DNA of 17,030 bases, taken from contig DATGKF010000075.1 in NCBI GenBank assembly GCA_035294785.1, positions 1 through 17,030 on the forward strand, given 5' to 3'. The DNA comes from Poindextera sp035294785. GTDB taxonomy: Bacteria > Pseudomonadota > Alphaproteobacteria > Caulobacterales > Caulobacteraceae. How positions within the stretch are numbered: the stretch's first letter is position 1; the number at the start of each line of letters is the position of its first letter. This document shows positions 6,862-14,582 of this stretch, piece after piece. The translations under genes were made by a program, and so were the position numbers. The notes under the pieces were generated by a model. That model had not been told where the DNA came from and searched no databases. It saw only the letters and a program-made list of their open reading frames with translations.

Positions 6862-7177
6862 CGGCGGTGACGAGGCCCGTCTCGGCGTCGAAGACGATGT
6901 CTGTGCGCCCGGGCACATAGTCCTGAGTCACCATGCAGGTGCTGCAGTAGACGCGCCGGGTCGCCGGCTGCACAGGCACCGGGATGGCCGTGCGCGGCTT
7001 GCCGATCAGCCAGAGGAGCGTGGACGCATCGCAGGTCGCGTCCGCGGCCGGCGCGGGCGGCGGGGGCGCGGGCGGCGGCTGATCCGTCGCCGAGGCCGAG
7101 AGCGGCGTTTGCGAACTCGCGCCGCCGGCGACGAGCGCCAAGGCCAGAATGCCGCCAAGCCATACGAGCTTTCTCAT
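6848..7177 (-). CDS. Secreted I78-family peptidase inhibitor-like protein
   Basis: The 109-residue protein opens with MRKLVWLGGILALALVAGG, a typical Sec signal peptide with basic residues followed by a hydrophobic core and small residues, and no lipobox cysteine. A Pro/Ala linker (about 34-45) leads to a small domain with C49 in ATCDAS, LLWLIGKP, VTQDYVPGRTDIVFDAETG and a final VKCG (C108). This resembles the I78 family, which usually ends in a DYRPDRLNV...RCG pattern and inhibits serine peptidases. The target is unknown and the assignment is by pattern only. An extra YCSTC (C78, C81) precedes the conserved block. The start at 7177 overlaps the holC stop as ATGA and has GGGAG upstream. A start 13 codons further upstream would spoil both the signal peptide and the overlap. 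Confidence 0.68.
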   Translation of the reverse strand: MRKLVWLGGILALALVAGGASSQTPLSASATDQPPPAPPPPAPAADATCDASTLLWLIGKPRTAIPVPVQPATRRVYCSTCMVTQDYVPGRTDIVFDAETGLVTAVKCG

Positions 7178-7635
7178 GCGTCCCGCTCCCATCCGCGTTC
7201 GGCCCCCTGCCGCCAATAGGATACAGGATGCCCCGCCTGACGGAACGCCCTCCAGCGGTCGCGCGCGGCGGAAACCGCGTCGGCGTCGCGCCCGTCAAAG
7301 AGAAGGATGCAGCGTTCGTAACCGTCGAGCGGGCCGGCCTCGGCCCCGTCGACCAGGAAGAGAGCCTGTGCGTCGTTGAGGTTCGCCTCACCCGTGGTGA
7401 GCAGGATCGGCTGGCGCTCCGCCATCGGCTCGGCGTCCGTGCCGTGCGCGAGAAAGCTCTCGTCGCGGTAGCTCCAGAGCCAGCCGTCGAGATGCTCGAC
7501 GCGGTCGAGATCGCCTGTGCGCACCAGCGCCCGCCAGCCGCGCGCGATCGTCTTCTCCAGCAGCTCCGGCAAGGCCTGGTCGAGCACCGTGCGCTCGAGG
7601 TGATAGAACCAGACCTCGCAAGGGGTGTCGGTCAT
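7174..7635 (-). CDS. holC: DNA polymerase III chi subunit
   Basis: HolC (chi) is a clamp-loader accessory subunit that links the replicase to single-strand binding protein. The 153-residue length fits the family. Recognisable segments are the N-terminal EVWFYHLERTVLDQALPEL, the ARGWRALVRTGDLDRVEHLD stretch, LWSYRDESFLAHG, ERQPILLTTGEANLNDA and CILLFDGRDADAV. The start ATG at 7635 overlaps the stop of the upstream alpha/beta hydrolase as ATGA, and the stop overlaps the start of the I78-like gene in the same way, so this is a tightly coupled operon. holC next to pepA is a common proteobacterial arrangement; here a hydrolase gene is inserted between them. Confidence 0.92.
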   Translation of the reverse strand: MTDTPCEVWFYHLERTVLDQALPELLEKTIARGWRALVRTGDLDRVEHLDGWLWSYRDESFLAHGTDAEPMAERQPILLTTGEANLNDAQALFLVDGAEAGPLDGYERCILLFDGRDADAVSAARDRWRAFRQAGHPVSYWRQGAERGWERDA

Positions 7636-8291
7636 GCCGCCTCGATGTCCACGGCCGCCCGCTCGACCGCGGCGGCGACCTTAGCAGGCTGGGTGAGCAT
7701 GGCGAGGTGATCGAGGGCCAGCCGCCCAACCGGCCAACGCCGCGCCGCGGCCGCGGCTTCGGCCCCGTAGCCTTCGCTGAGCTGAAGGTATGCACAACCA
7801 GCCGGCGGCCAATGCGGCGCCACGGGAGCAGCCTCCGCCAGGTACGCCGCCGGGACCCCGCGAATCTCCGCCGCGAACGCCGATCGCTGGACTTCGTCGG
7901 GCAGCAGCCGCTCGAACGTCGCCGGCGCGAACCAGTCTGGCCAGGGCGGCGCGCGCCCGTCGCCGACGGCGACCGCAACCGCACGGGCGAGCGCCGGCGG
8001 CGCCGATTCGAACCAGCATTGCCCGGGATGCGGAAGGATGGCGTCGACGAACAGCGCGCCGCGCGCCTGGCCGTCCAGCGCCTCCGCGATGGCGGGGAGC
8101 AGCCCGCCGGCCGCGCTGTGCCCGACCAGAATCCAGCCGTTGCTGGCCGGCGGGAGCTGCCGGGTGATCAGCGCCGCAAGGTTTGGAAAATAGGGAGCGC
8201 CGACGTCGCCGGCGCTGGCGGCCGGCGTGGCGACAACCCGTCCGGCCGCACGCAGGCGCTCGGCGACCGCCCGCCAGGTCATCGGCCCCAC
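7632..8291 (-). CDS. Alpha/beta hydrolase (start codon uncertain)
   Basis: The protein shows a nucleophile elbow LVGHSAAGG (S59 counting from the GTG at 8291), a following strand GALFVDAILPHPG, and a late histidine in LALDHLAML (H195), consistent with a Ser-His-Asp hydrolase. The substrate cannot be inferred. The first canonical start is GTG 8291, and an ATG lies at 8282. However, 14 further in-frame codons directly after the pepA TGA encode VLAEAGIALIHSPL, which reads as the family's first strand and its oxyanion-type HSPLVGP loop. The true start is therefore probably upstream, perhaps the CTG at 8330, or the product is made by readthrough. From GTG the protein is 219 residues; with the extra codons it is about 232. 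The stop overlaps the holC start as ATGA. Confidence 0.8.
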   Translation of the reverse strand: MGPMTWRAVAERLRAAGRVVATPAASAGDVGAPYFPNLAALITRQLPPASNGWILVGHSAAGGLLPAIAEALDGQARGALFVDAILPHPGQCWFESAPPALARAVAVAVGDGRAPPWPDWFAPATFERLLPDEVQRSAFAAEIRGVPAAYLAEAAPVAPHWPPAGCAYLQLSEGYGAEAAAAARRWPVGRLALDHLAMLTQPAKVAAAVERAAVDIEAA

Positions 8292-8333
8292 CAGCGGGCT
8301 ATGGATCAGGGCGATCCCAGCTTCGGCCAGGAC

Positions 8334-9812
8334 TCAGCTCTCGTAGTTGTCGGCGACGAACTGGTTCAACAGCCGCACTCCGAAGCCGCTGGCGCCCTCC
8401 GGGATCGTCGCGATGGTGGACGGCTTGCGCCATGCGACGGCGGCGATATCGAGGTGCGCCCAGGGCGTGTCGCGCACGAACTTCTGCAGGAAGAGGGCGG
8501 CGGTGATCGACCCGGCGGGTCGGCCGCCGATGTTCTTGAAATCGGCCGCCAGGCTCTCGAGCTGCTTTTCGTAGGCCTCCGGCAGCGGCAATCGCCAGAG
8601 TTCGTCGCGCGAGGCCTTGCCGGCCGCGAGCAGCTGATCCGCCAGAACGTCATTGTTGCAGAAGAGCCCGGCAAGGTCGTGACCGAGCGAGATGATGATC
8701 GCGCCGGTCAGCGTGGCCAGGTCGACCATCAGCCGCGGCTTGAAGCGCTGCTGGACGTACCAGAGCGCGTCGGCGAGCACGAGCCGGCCCTCGGCGTCGG
8801 TGTTGATCACCTCGACCGTCTGGCCGGACATGGAGGTGACGATGTCGCCCGGCCGCTGGGCGTTTCCGTCCGGCATGTTCTCGACGAGGCCCAGGATGCC
8901 GACCGCGTTCACCTTCGCCTTGCGGGCGGCGAGCGTGTGCATGAGACCGGCGACGGCGCCGGCGCCGCCCATATCCCACTTCATCTCCTCCATGCCGTCG
9001 GCCGGTTTCAGGCTGATGCCGCCGGTGTCGAAGCAGACGCCTTTGCCGATGAAGGCCAGCGGCGGCGTGTCGCCTCCACCCTTCCATTGGATGACGGCGA
9101 GCTGGCTTTCGCGCTCGCTGCCCTGGCCAACGCCCAGGAGCGCGCCCATGCCCAGCTTGGTCATCTCAGCTTCGCCCAGGATCTCGACGTCCAGGCCCAT
9201 CGATTCGAGCGCTTTGACCCGCCTGGCGAACTCGGCCGGGTAGAGGATGTTGGCCGGCTCGGAGACCAGGTCGCGGGTGAAGGTCACGCCATCGGCGAGC
9301 GCGGCCAGCGGCGCGAAGGCCGCGCGCGCGGCCTCGACGTCCGCCACTGCAACGCGCGCGGTGCGGATCGACGGCTTGGCGTCGGCCTTCTCCTGCGTGC
9401 GGTAGCGATCGAACCGGTAGGCGGCGAGGCGCACGCCCAGCGCCGTCGCCGCCGCCAGCGGCGGCGGGGCGCCGTCGAGCGCCAGCGTCATCGTCGCGGC
9501 GCCGGAGGTTTTCAGCGCCCGGTAGGCCTCGGCGGCGACCAGCTCCACCACCCCTGGGCCGACGTCGCCTTGCGGCCCTGCCCCAACGAGGAGAATACGC
9601 GCGGCCGGCACGCCGGGCGGCGCGATCAGCTCCAGGACCTTGCCCCGCGCGCCTGTGAACGCAGCGGCGGCGATGGCGCGCTCGACCGCGCCGTCAGTCG
9701 CGCCGTTCAGTCGCTGCGCGCCTGCGGTGAGGGCGCCGCCCTCGAGCACGGCGGCGACCCAGGCGCCTGCGTCCCCTTCCGCGTCCGCGATACTGACAAA
9801 CTCGACGTCCAT
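8334..9812 (-). CDS. pepA: Leucyl aminopeptidase (M17, cytosol aminopeptidase)
   Basis: PepA removes N-terminal residues from peptides using a two-metal centre and acts as a cytoplasmic hexamer. The 492-residue length is typical. An N-terminal macro-like domain (about 1-165) precedes the catalytic domain. All expected ligands and catalytic residues are visible: K257 and D262 in FIGKGVCFDTGG, K269 in SLKP, D280 in MKWDMGGAG, and D339, E341 and R343 in the M17 signature NTDAEGRL. These correspond to E. coli PepA with a constant offset of 13. In E. coli, PepA also binds DNA in site-specific recombination and carAB control; nothing here tests that. The ATG at 9812 has GGGAG eight bases upstream. 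The gene leads the minus-strand operon and diverges from lptF, with a 100-base spacer. Confidence 0.96.
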   Translation of the reverse strand: MDVEFVSIADAEGDAGAWVAAVLEGGALTAGAQRLNGATDGAVERAIAAAAFTGARGKVLELIAPPGVPAARILLVGAGPQGDVGPGVVELVAAEAYRALKTSGAATMTLALDGAPPPLAAATALGVRLAAYRFDRYRTQEKADAKPSIRTARVAVADVEAARAAFAPLAALADGVTFTRDLVSEPANILYPAEFARRVKALESMGLDVEILGEAEMTKLGMGALLGVGQGSERESQLAVIQWKGGGDTPPLAFIGKGVCFDTGGISLKPADGMEEMKWDMGGAGAVAGLMHTLAARKAKVNAVGILGLVENMPDGNAQRPGDIVTSMSGQTVEVINTDAEGRLVLADALWYVQQRFKPRLMVDLATLTGAIIISLGHDLAGLFCNNDVLADQLLAAGKASRDELWRLPLPEAYEKQLESLAADFKNIGGRPAGSITAALFLQKFVRDTPWAHLDIAAVAWRKPSTIATIPEGASGFGVRLLNQFVADNYES

Positions 9813-9838
9813 GGACGGGACTCCCGGATGGCTATGAC
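9812..9838 (+). promoter_or_regulatory. Predicted promoter of the lptFGD-surA-pdxA-rsmA operon
   Basis: TGGACGG (9812-9818) matches six of seven positions of TTGACGS. A 12-base spacer follows, then GCTATGAC (9831-9838), which matches seven of eight positions of GCTANAWC. Spacing is inside the 10-14 range described for Caulobacter housekeeping promoters. Transcription would start near 9845, giving a leader of about 65-70 bases before lptF. The -35 overlaps the first codon of the divergent pepA gene. Confidence 0.55.
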
Positions 9839-9912
9839 CGATGGCGGCGTGTAGAACATGACGTGCGAGGTCGGGCGCCGCAACGACCGTTCAAGGCCAG
9901 TTCGCCCGCAAG

Positions 9913-11052
9913 ATGGGTCTGCTCGACCGATACCTGTTCCGCCAGATGCTCGGGCCAACCATCCTGGCCACCATCTCGCTGGCGCTCGTCGGCGTGCTGA
10001 GCCAGAGCCTGCAGGCGCTCGACCTGATCGTGAAGCAGGGTCAGAGCGCCTTCGTTCTCGCCGAGGTGATGGCGCTCGCCACGCCACAGCTCGTTGCGAT
10101 GATGGCCCCGATCGCGTTGTTCGTCGCCGGCCTGGTGGCGCTGAACCGTCTGCACACGGAACAGGAAATCGTCGTCTGTTTCAGCTCGGGGATGAGCCGC
10201 AGCCGGGTGATCGCGCCCGCAATGCGGCTTTCCGTGATCGTGGCGCTCATGGTGCTGGTCGTGAACCTCTGGGCGGCGCCGTTCTGCGAACGTGCGATGC
10301 GGGTGAAGCTGTTCCAGATCCGCACCGACCTCGCCGCCAGCCTGGTCGAACCGGGCCAGTTCACCGAACCGGCCCGCGGGCTCACCGTCTACGCCCAGGA
10401 AGCGGCAAACGGCACGCTGACCAACCTCTTCGTGTTGCGCGAGAAACCCGACGGCGGGGACACGACGTTCATCGCCGCCAGCGGCAAGCTGGACAAGCGC
10501 AACGGCAAGCCGGTGCTCACCATGCGCGATGGCTCCAGCCAGGAATTCTCCAGCGCCGGCGTGCTGAACTACCTTAAATTTGATGAATATACATTTGAAT
10601 TATCTGATCTTCTTTCGGTGAAAGACGCCGTGCGGTACAAGGTTCCCGACCTCTACATGCACGAGCTGCTGTTCCCGAACCTGGCGGACGACTGGCAACG
10701 GGAGAACCGCACGAAGATGCTGGCCGAGGCCAACGCCCGCCTGGCGACGCCGCTCTACGCGATCGCCTTCATGGCCATGGCGTTGGCGGCGGTGCTCGGC
10801 GGACCGTTCAGCCGCCTCGGCTACACGCGCCGGATCGTCGCGGTCGGCGGCGCGGCCGCCCTGGTCCGCATCGCTGGCGTCGGCGCGCAGGCGCTCTGCG
10901 ACGGCCAGGTCTGGCTCAACATCGTCCAGTACGCTCTGCCTATCGGGGCCGCCTGCTGGGCGTTCCGCGTGCTGTTCAGACAACCGATCGGCCGCTTCCG
11001 TCCGCTGCGTCCGCTCACAGGCGTGACGCTGCTTCCGAGCGCAGCCGAATGA
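9913..11052 (+). CDS. lptF: LPS export permease LptF
   Basis: LptF is one of the two inner-membrane subunits of the LptB2FG ABC exporter, which extracts lipopolysaccharide and drives it toward the outer membrane. The 379-residue protein has the family layout: three N-terminal membrane segments (about 15-37, 58-78, 104-124), a periplasmic jellyroll domain (about 130-270), and three C-terminal membrane segments (about 283-302, 310-330, 336-358). The segment LNRLHTEQEIVVCFSSGMS (78-96) is the likely coupling helix that contacts LptB, which is not encoded here. The ATG at 9913 gives the normal MGLLDRYLFRQ start but lacks a strong ribosome-binding sequence. Codons 221-234 are strikingly AT-rich. 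The stop overlaps the lptG start as ATGA. Confidence 0.94.
   Translation: MGLLDRYLFRQMLGPTILATISLALVGVLSQSLQALDLIVKQGQSAFVLAEVMALATPQLVAMMAPIALFVAGLVALNRLHTEQEIVVCFSSGMSRSRVIAPAMRLSVIVALMVLVVNLWAAPFCERAMRVKLFQIRTDLAASLVEPGQFTEPARGLTVYAQEAANGTLTNLFVLREKPDGGDTTFIAASGKLDKRNGKPVLTMRDGSSQEFSSAGVLNYLKFDEYTFELSDLLSVKDAVRYKVPDLYMHELLFPNLADDWQRENRTKMLAEANARLATPLYAIAFMAMALAAVLGGPFSRLGYTRRIVAVGGAAALVRIAGVGAQALCDGQVWLNIVQYALPIGAACWAFRVLFRQPIGRFRPLRPLTGVTLLPSAAE
10571..10615 (+). other. AT-rich island inside lptF
   Basis: These 45 bases contain 10 G or C (22%), against a GC-rich background on both sides. The codons (ctt aaa ttt gat gaa tat aca ttt gaa tta tct gat ctt ctt) are ones seldom used elsewhere in the window, including a TTA leucine. 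The encoded residues, including FDEYTFEL, still look like normal LptF sequence. A direct repeat ATTTGA occurs at 10578-10583 and 10593-10598. Confidence 0.85.
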
Positions 11053-12155
11053 GGCTCAGGCTCACCCGCATCGAGACCTACGTCCTGGGCTACACCTTGC
11101 TGGCCGTGCTGGCGGCGCTCGCCATCCTCACCACCGTGATTTCGCTGGTCGACTTCGTCGAGGTCTCACGCACCGTCGGCACCCGCGCCGACGTCAGCTA
11201 CGGCCAGGTGCTGCGGCTGACCGCCCTACAGGTGCCTTCGGTGATCCTGATCCTCCTGCCGTTCGCGTTCCTGTTCGGCGTCCTGGGCGCGTTCGTCGAC
11301 CTCAACCGAAAGAGCGAACTCGTCGCAATGCGGGCGGCCGGGGTTTCGGCCTGGCGGTTCATCCTGCCGGCGGCCGGGGCCGCTTTCGTCGTCGGCATCC
11401 TCACGGTAACCGCATTCAATCCCCTCGCATCGGTGATGAACGCCGAGTTCGAGCGCGAACGCACTGCGCTGGTCGAAGGCGTTCAGTCGCACGGACTGAA
11501 AGACATCTGGCTGCGGCAGGCCGACGCCCATGACCAGATTATCGTCCGCGCCCGGGCGGGCGAGGACGACCACGGCATGCTGCGGCTGCGCGACGTCTCT
11601 TTGTTCGTCTTCTCCGTCGGCGACCACGGCGGCGCCCAGTTCGCCCGTCGCATCGAGGCCTCCGAAGCCTGGCTGACCAAGGGCCATTGGCTTTTGGCCG
11701 GCGCCAGAGAGGCGACGCCAGGCGCCGAAGCGCTGCGGTACGACACCCTCACCATTCCCTCCGCCCTCGACCCGCGCACCGCGCTCGAGCGATACGCCTC
11801 GCCGAAGGCGGTCCCCTTCTGGTCGCTCTGGGGGGCGATCGCGCGGACGGAGAGCGCCGGTTTCTCGGCGACCGGCTACCGGCTGCAGCTGCAGGAGCTC
11901 CTGGCCATGCCGCTGCTGTTCGCCGCCATGGCGATCCTGGCGGCGGCGTTTTCGCTGCGACTCGTCAGGTTGGGCGGCGTCGCCCTGCTCGCCGGCGCGG
12001 GAGTCGCGCTCGGATTCGGCCTGTTCTTCTTCGACCAGTTCTGCGGCGCGCTTGGCGAGGCGAACGCCGTCCCGCCATTCGCCGCGGCATGGACGCCGCC
12101 CATCCTGGCGCTTCTGTCGGGCGTCACCTTGCTCTGCTATACCGAGGACGGCTAG
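11049..12155 (+). CDS. lptG: LPS export permease LptG
   Basis: LptG is the partner of LptF in the LptB2FG lipopolysaccharide exporter. The 368-residue protein has the same layout: membrane segments at about 12-34, 62-83 and 103-124, a periplasmic jellyroll region to about 270, then three C-terminal membrane segments (about 278-297, 305-326, 343-361). LNRKSELVAMRAAGVS (85-100) is the coupling helix expected to dock on the LptB ATPase, and it is the best single mark for the family. The ATG at 11049 overlaps the lptF stop as ATGA, so the two subunits are probably translated in a fixed ratio. The stop is followed by 60 bases before the lptD start. Confidence 0.94.
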   Translation: MRLRLTRIETYVLGYTLLAVLAALAILTTVISLVDFVEVSRTVGTRADVSYGQVLRLTALQVPSVILILLPFAFLFGVLGAFVDLNRKSELVAMRAAGVSAWRFILPAAGAAFVVGILTVTAFNPLASVMNAEFERERTALVEGVQSHGLKDIWLRQADAHDQIIVRARAGEDDHGMLRLRDVSLFVFSVGDHGGAQFARRIEASEAWLTKGHWLLAGAREATPGAEALRYDTLTIPSALDPRTALERYASPKAVPFWSLWGAIARTESAGFSATGYRLQLQELLAMPLLFAAMAILAAAFSLRLVRLGGVALLAGAGVALGFGLFFFDQFCGALGEANAVPPFAAAWTPPILALLSGVTLLCYTEDG

Positions 12156-12215
12156 CCGGCTAAGAGGAAAGAAGACCCGGCCGCGTCGCCGTTGTCAGTG
12201 GGGGATTGTCGTCTG
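12156..12215 (+). other. lptG-lptD spacer with purine tract
   Basis: The spacer contains a palindromic repeat at the lptG stop (TAGCCGGCTA), then a purine run AAGAGGAAAGAAG (about 12161-12173) that resembles a strong ribosome-binding sequence but has no start codon at a suitable distance. A second purine tract, GGGGGA (12200-12205), sits ten bases before the chosen lptD ATG and is the more likely ribosome-binding site. I see no clear promoter here. Confidence 0.4.
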
Positions 12216-14549
12216 ATGCGCGGCGTTTCACGGGCGCGGAATTGGGCGAAGCGATCCGGTCTGCTGGCCGGCGCGGCAGTCGCCACCCTCATCGCCGCGA
12301 CCGCTCACGCCCAGGCCGTTGGCGAACTGCCGATGCGTGTTCCGGGCTCGCCGACCCCAGGGCTGCCCTTGGATGTGCGCACGCCGACCCAGCAAGCGGC
12401 CGTGCCGAGCGGCGTCACCGACGAGGGTCTGCACAATCGGGCTTTCTATCTCGAGGCCGACACTCTGCTTCGCGACGACAAGGACAACCGCTGGACGGCC
12501 AGTGGGCACGTCCAGGTGCGCTATCAGGGCCGCGTACTGAGGGCCGACCAGATCGTCTACGACGCCAAGGCCGGCGTCGTCACCGCCGATGGCGACGCCC
12601 AACTGATCAACGGCGACGGCACCGCCGAGTTCGCCAAGCATCTGGTCTTGGACGACAAGATGCGCGCGGGCTTCGCGCAGGGCTTCTCGGCCCGGACGCC
12701 GTTGAACGGCAAGTTCGCCGCCGACGTCGCCATCCGCCGGTCCGAGACGGTCGAGGAGCTCGACCGAGCGATCTTCACACCGTGCGACATCTGCGCCGCC
12801 GACGGCGCGCCGATCCAGCCGACCTGGTCGATCCAGGCCTCAAAGGTGATCGAGGATCGCCAGCGGCACCTCGTTTATTACCGCAACGCCGTCATCCGCA
12901 TCAAAGGCGTGCCGGTCTTCTACGCGCCGGTGTTCTTCCATCCCGATCCCGACGCGCCACGCGCGTCGGGGCTGCTGGTGCCGCGCATATCGCTCACCGG
13001 CCGTCGCGGCGCCTCGTACGAACAACCGATCCTGTGGGTGATCTCGCCCTCGCAGGAACTGATCTTCGACCCGCAGATCAACGCCAAGGTCAATCCGTTC
13101 CTCAACCTCGACTGGCGCAAGCGGTTCTACTCGGGCCAGATGGACGTGCGGGCCGGCTACACCTACGAGACCGACTTCGACAGCGAGGGCCACCGGTTCG
13201 GGCCGCTCAAGTCGCGCGGCTACGTCCTCGCCAACGGCGACTTCAACCTGAGCAAGGACTGGTCGTGGGGATTCACGGCCGACCGGACGTCGGACCCGCT
13301 GCTGTTCGAGAAGTACGATATTCCCGACGCCTACGCCGATCACGGGATCTTCCTGGCCGACACCCAGCGCCTTCTGTCGCAGATCTACGTGACCCGGCAG
13401 GACACCCAGTCCTACCTGCAGGTCGCCGCCATCGACGTGCAAGGGCTTCGGACCACAGACAACAACCACACCTTCCCCGCCATCGCCCCGCTGGTCGAGG
13501 GGCGGTACGACGCCCCGTTCGACGTCCTCGGCGGGCGGCTGCGTTTGGTGGGGGACGCCGTCCTGTTGAACTTCGATCAGTCACCCGTGCTCGGGACGCA
13601 GTCGGCCTTCGACGAGCGGGCGTCGGTCGAGGCGGACTGGCTCGCGACCTTCACGGTCGGCGACGGCTTCCGCGTTTCACCGTTCGCCAACGTCCGCGGC
13701 GACGACTACGACATATCCAACCTGGTCGCCCCCGCACGCACCCAGACCATCACCCGCGGCGTCGGCGTCGCCGGGGTGACCGTCAGCTGGCCGCTGATTC
13801 GGCAGACGGGCGATGTGACCGTCGTCCTCGAGCCGATCGCCCAGCTGGCCCTCTCGCCCGACCAGAAGGCCAATCCCAACATTCCGAATGAGGACGATGT
13901 CGTCTTCGAGTTCGACGAGACCAACCTGTTCGCGCCGGAGAAGTTCAACGGGTTCGACCTCTACGAAGGCGGCCAGCGGCTGAACGTCGGCGGCCGCGCC
14001 AGCGTCGAGTGGGGCGACGGGCTGAACGCCAACCTCCTCGTCGGCCGCACCTTCCGCGCCCGGCCGACCAACGTCTTCCCCTCGCGCACCGGGTTGAACG
14101 GAACCGCCTCCGACTGGGTGATCGCCGGCGACGCCACCCCGCTCAACGGCCTCTCCTTCTTCGGCCGCGCCCTGGTAAGCGACAGTTTCAGTTTCGACCG
14201 CATCGAGCTCGGCGCGAACTACGCCACCGACCGCGCCAGCGGCTATATCCGCTACCTCGACGACAACACACAGATCACCGGACCGGTGCGGAACCTGGAG
14301 ACCGGCAACGAAATCCTGGTCAGCAAGAACTGGGGCTTCGACTTCGACGCCATCGACGACATCGAGATCAACCGTTGGACGCTGGTGGACTTCGGCGTCG
14401 TCTACAAAGACGACTGCATCAAGGTGGCGGTGGTCTACCGCCGCCAGAACACCATTGTCGGCCGGCTGGGGGCGTCGGACTCGGTCTTTCTGCGCCTAAC
14501 GCTCGCCACATTGGGTGACCAAGGCTACAACGACGACGGATTCCGCTGA
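12216..14549 (+). CDS. lptD: LPS-assembly outer-membrane protein LptD
   Basis: LptD is the outer-membrane barrel that, with lipoprotein LptE, places lipopolysaccharide in the outer leaflet. From the ATG at 12216 the protein has 777 residues: a signal peptide with hydrophobic core LLAGAAVATLIAATAHA (cleavage near residue 32-34), an LptA/OstA-like jellyroll domain (about 75-185, with AFYLEADTLL and ASGHVQVRYQGR), and a long beta-barrel domain (about 210-777). Family segments include GVPVFYAPVFFHPD and the C-terminal DFGVVYKDDCIKV...YRR. Only three cysteines are present: C190, C193 and C734. A TTG at 12192 and a GTG at 12198 are alternative starts, but the ATG has GGGGGA upstream and gives a better signal peptide. 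The barrel lacks the usual terminal aromatic residue; the protein ends DDGFR. Confidence 0.94.
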   Translation: MRGVSRARNWAKRSGLLAGAAVATLIAATAHAQAVGELPMRVPGSPTPGLPLDVRTPTQQAAVPSGVTDEGLHNRAFYLEADTLLRDDKDNRWTASGHVQVRYQGRVLRADQIVYDAKAGVVTADGDAQLINGDGTAEFAKHLVLDDKMRAGFAQGFSARTPLNGKFAADVAIRRSETVEELDRAIFTPCDICAADGAPIQPTWSIQASKVIEDRQRHLVYYRNAVIRIKGVPVFYAPVFFHPDPDAPRASGLLVPRISLTGRRGASYEQPILWVISPSQELIFDPQINAKVNPFLNLDWRKRFYSGQMDVRAGYTYETDFDSEGHRFGPLKSRGYVLANGDFNLSKDWSWGFTADRTSDPLLFEKYDIPDAYADHGIFLADTQRLLSQIYVTRQDTQSYLQVAAIDVQGLRTTDNNHTFPAIAPLVEGRYDAPFDVLGGRLRLVGDAVLLNFDQSPVLGTQSAFDERASVEADWLATFTVGDGFRVSPFANVRGDDYDISNLVAPARTQTITRGVGVAGVTVSWPLIRQTGDVTVVLEPIAQLALSPDQKANPNIPNEDDVVFEFDETNLFAPEKFNGFDLYEGGQRLNVGGRASVEWGDGLNANLLVGRTFRARPTNVFPSRTGLNGTASDWVIAGDATPLNGLSFFGRALVSDSFSFDRIELGANYATDRASGYIRYLDDNTQITGPVRNLETGNEILVSKNWGFDFDAIDDIEINRWTLVDFGVVYKDDCIKVAVVYRRQNTIVGRLGASDSVFLRLTLATLGDQGYNDDGFR

Positions 14550-14582
14550 CGTCGGCGAAGCAGCAAGGGAACGGCCTGCCAG

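Noticed and set aside
7707..9854. 715-codon open frame on the + strand, antisense to pepA and the hydrolase
   Set aside because: The translation is rich in Arg, Gly and Ala with no family resemblance, and it lies opposite two well-supported genes. Long antisense frames are expected in GC-rich coding DNA.
12192..12215. TTG start for lptD at 12192
   Set aside because: It would add eight residues, including a cysteine, before the signal peptide. The ATG at 12216 has a better ribosome-binding sequence and signal peptide, though the choice is not certain.
12206..13891. 561-codon open frame overlapping lptD in another frame
   Set aside because: Arg-rich shadow translation, while the lptD frame carries a signal peptide and family motifs.
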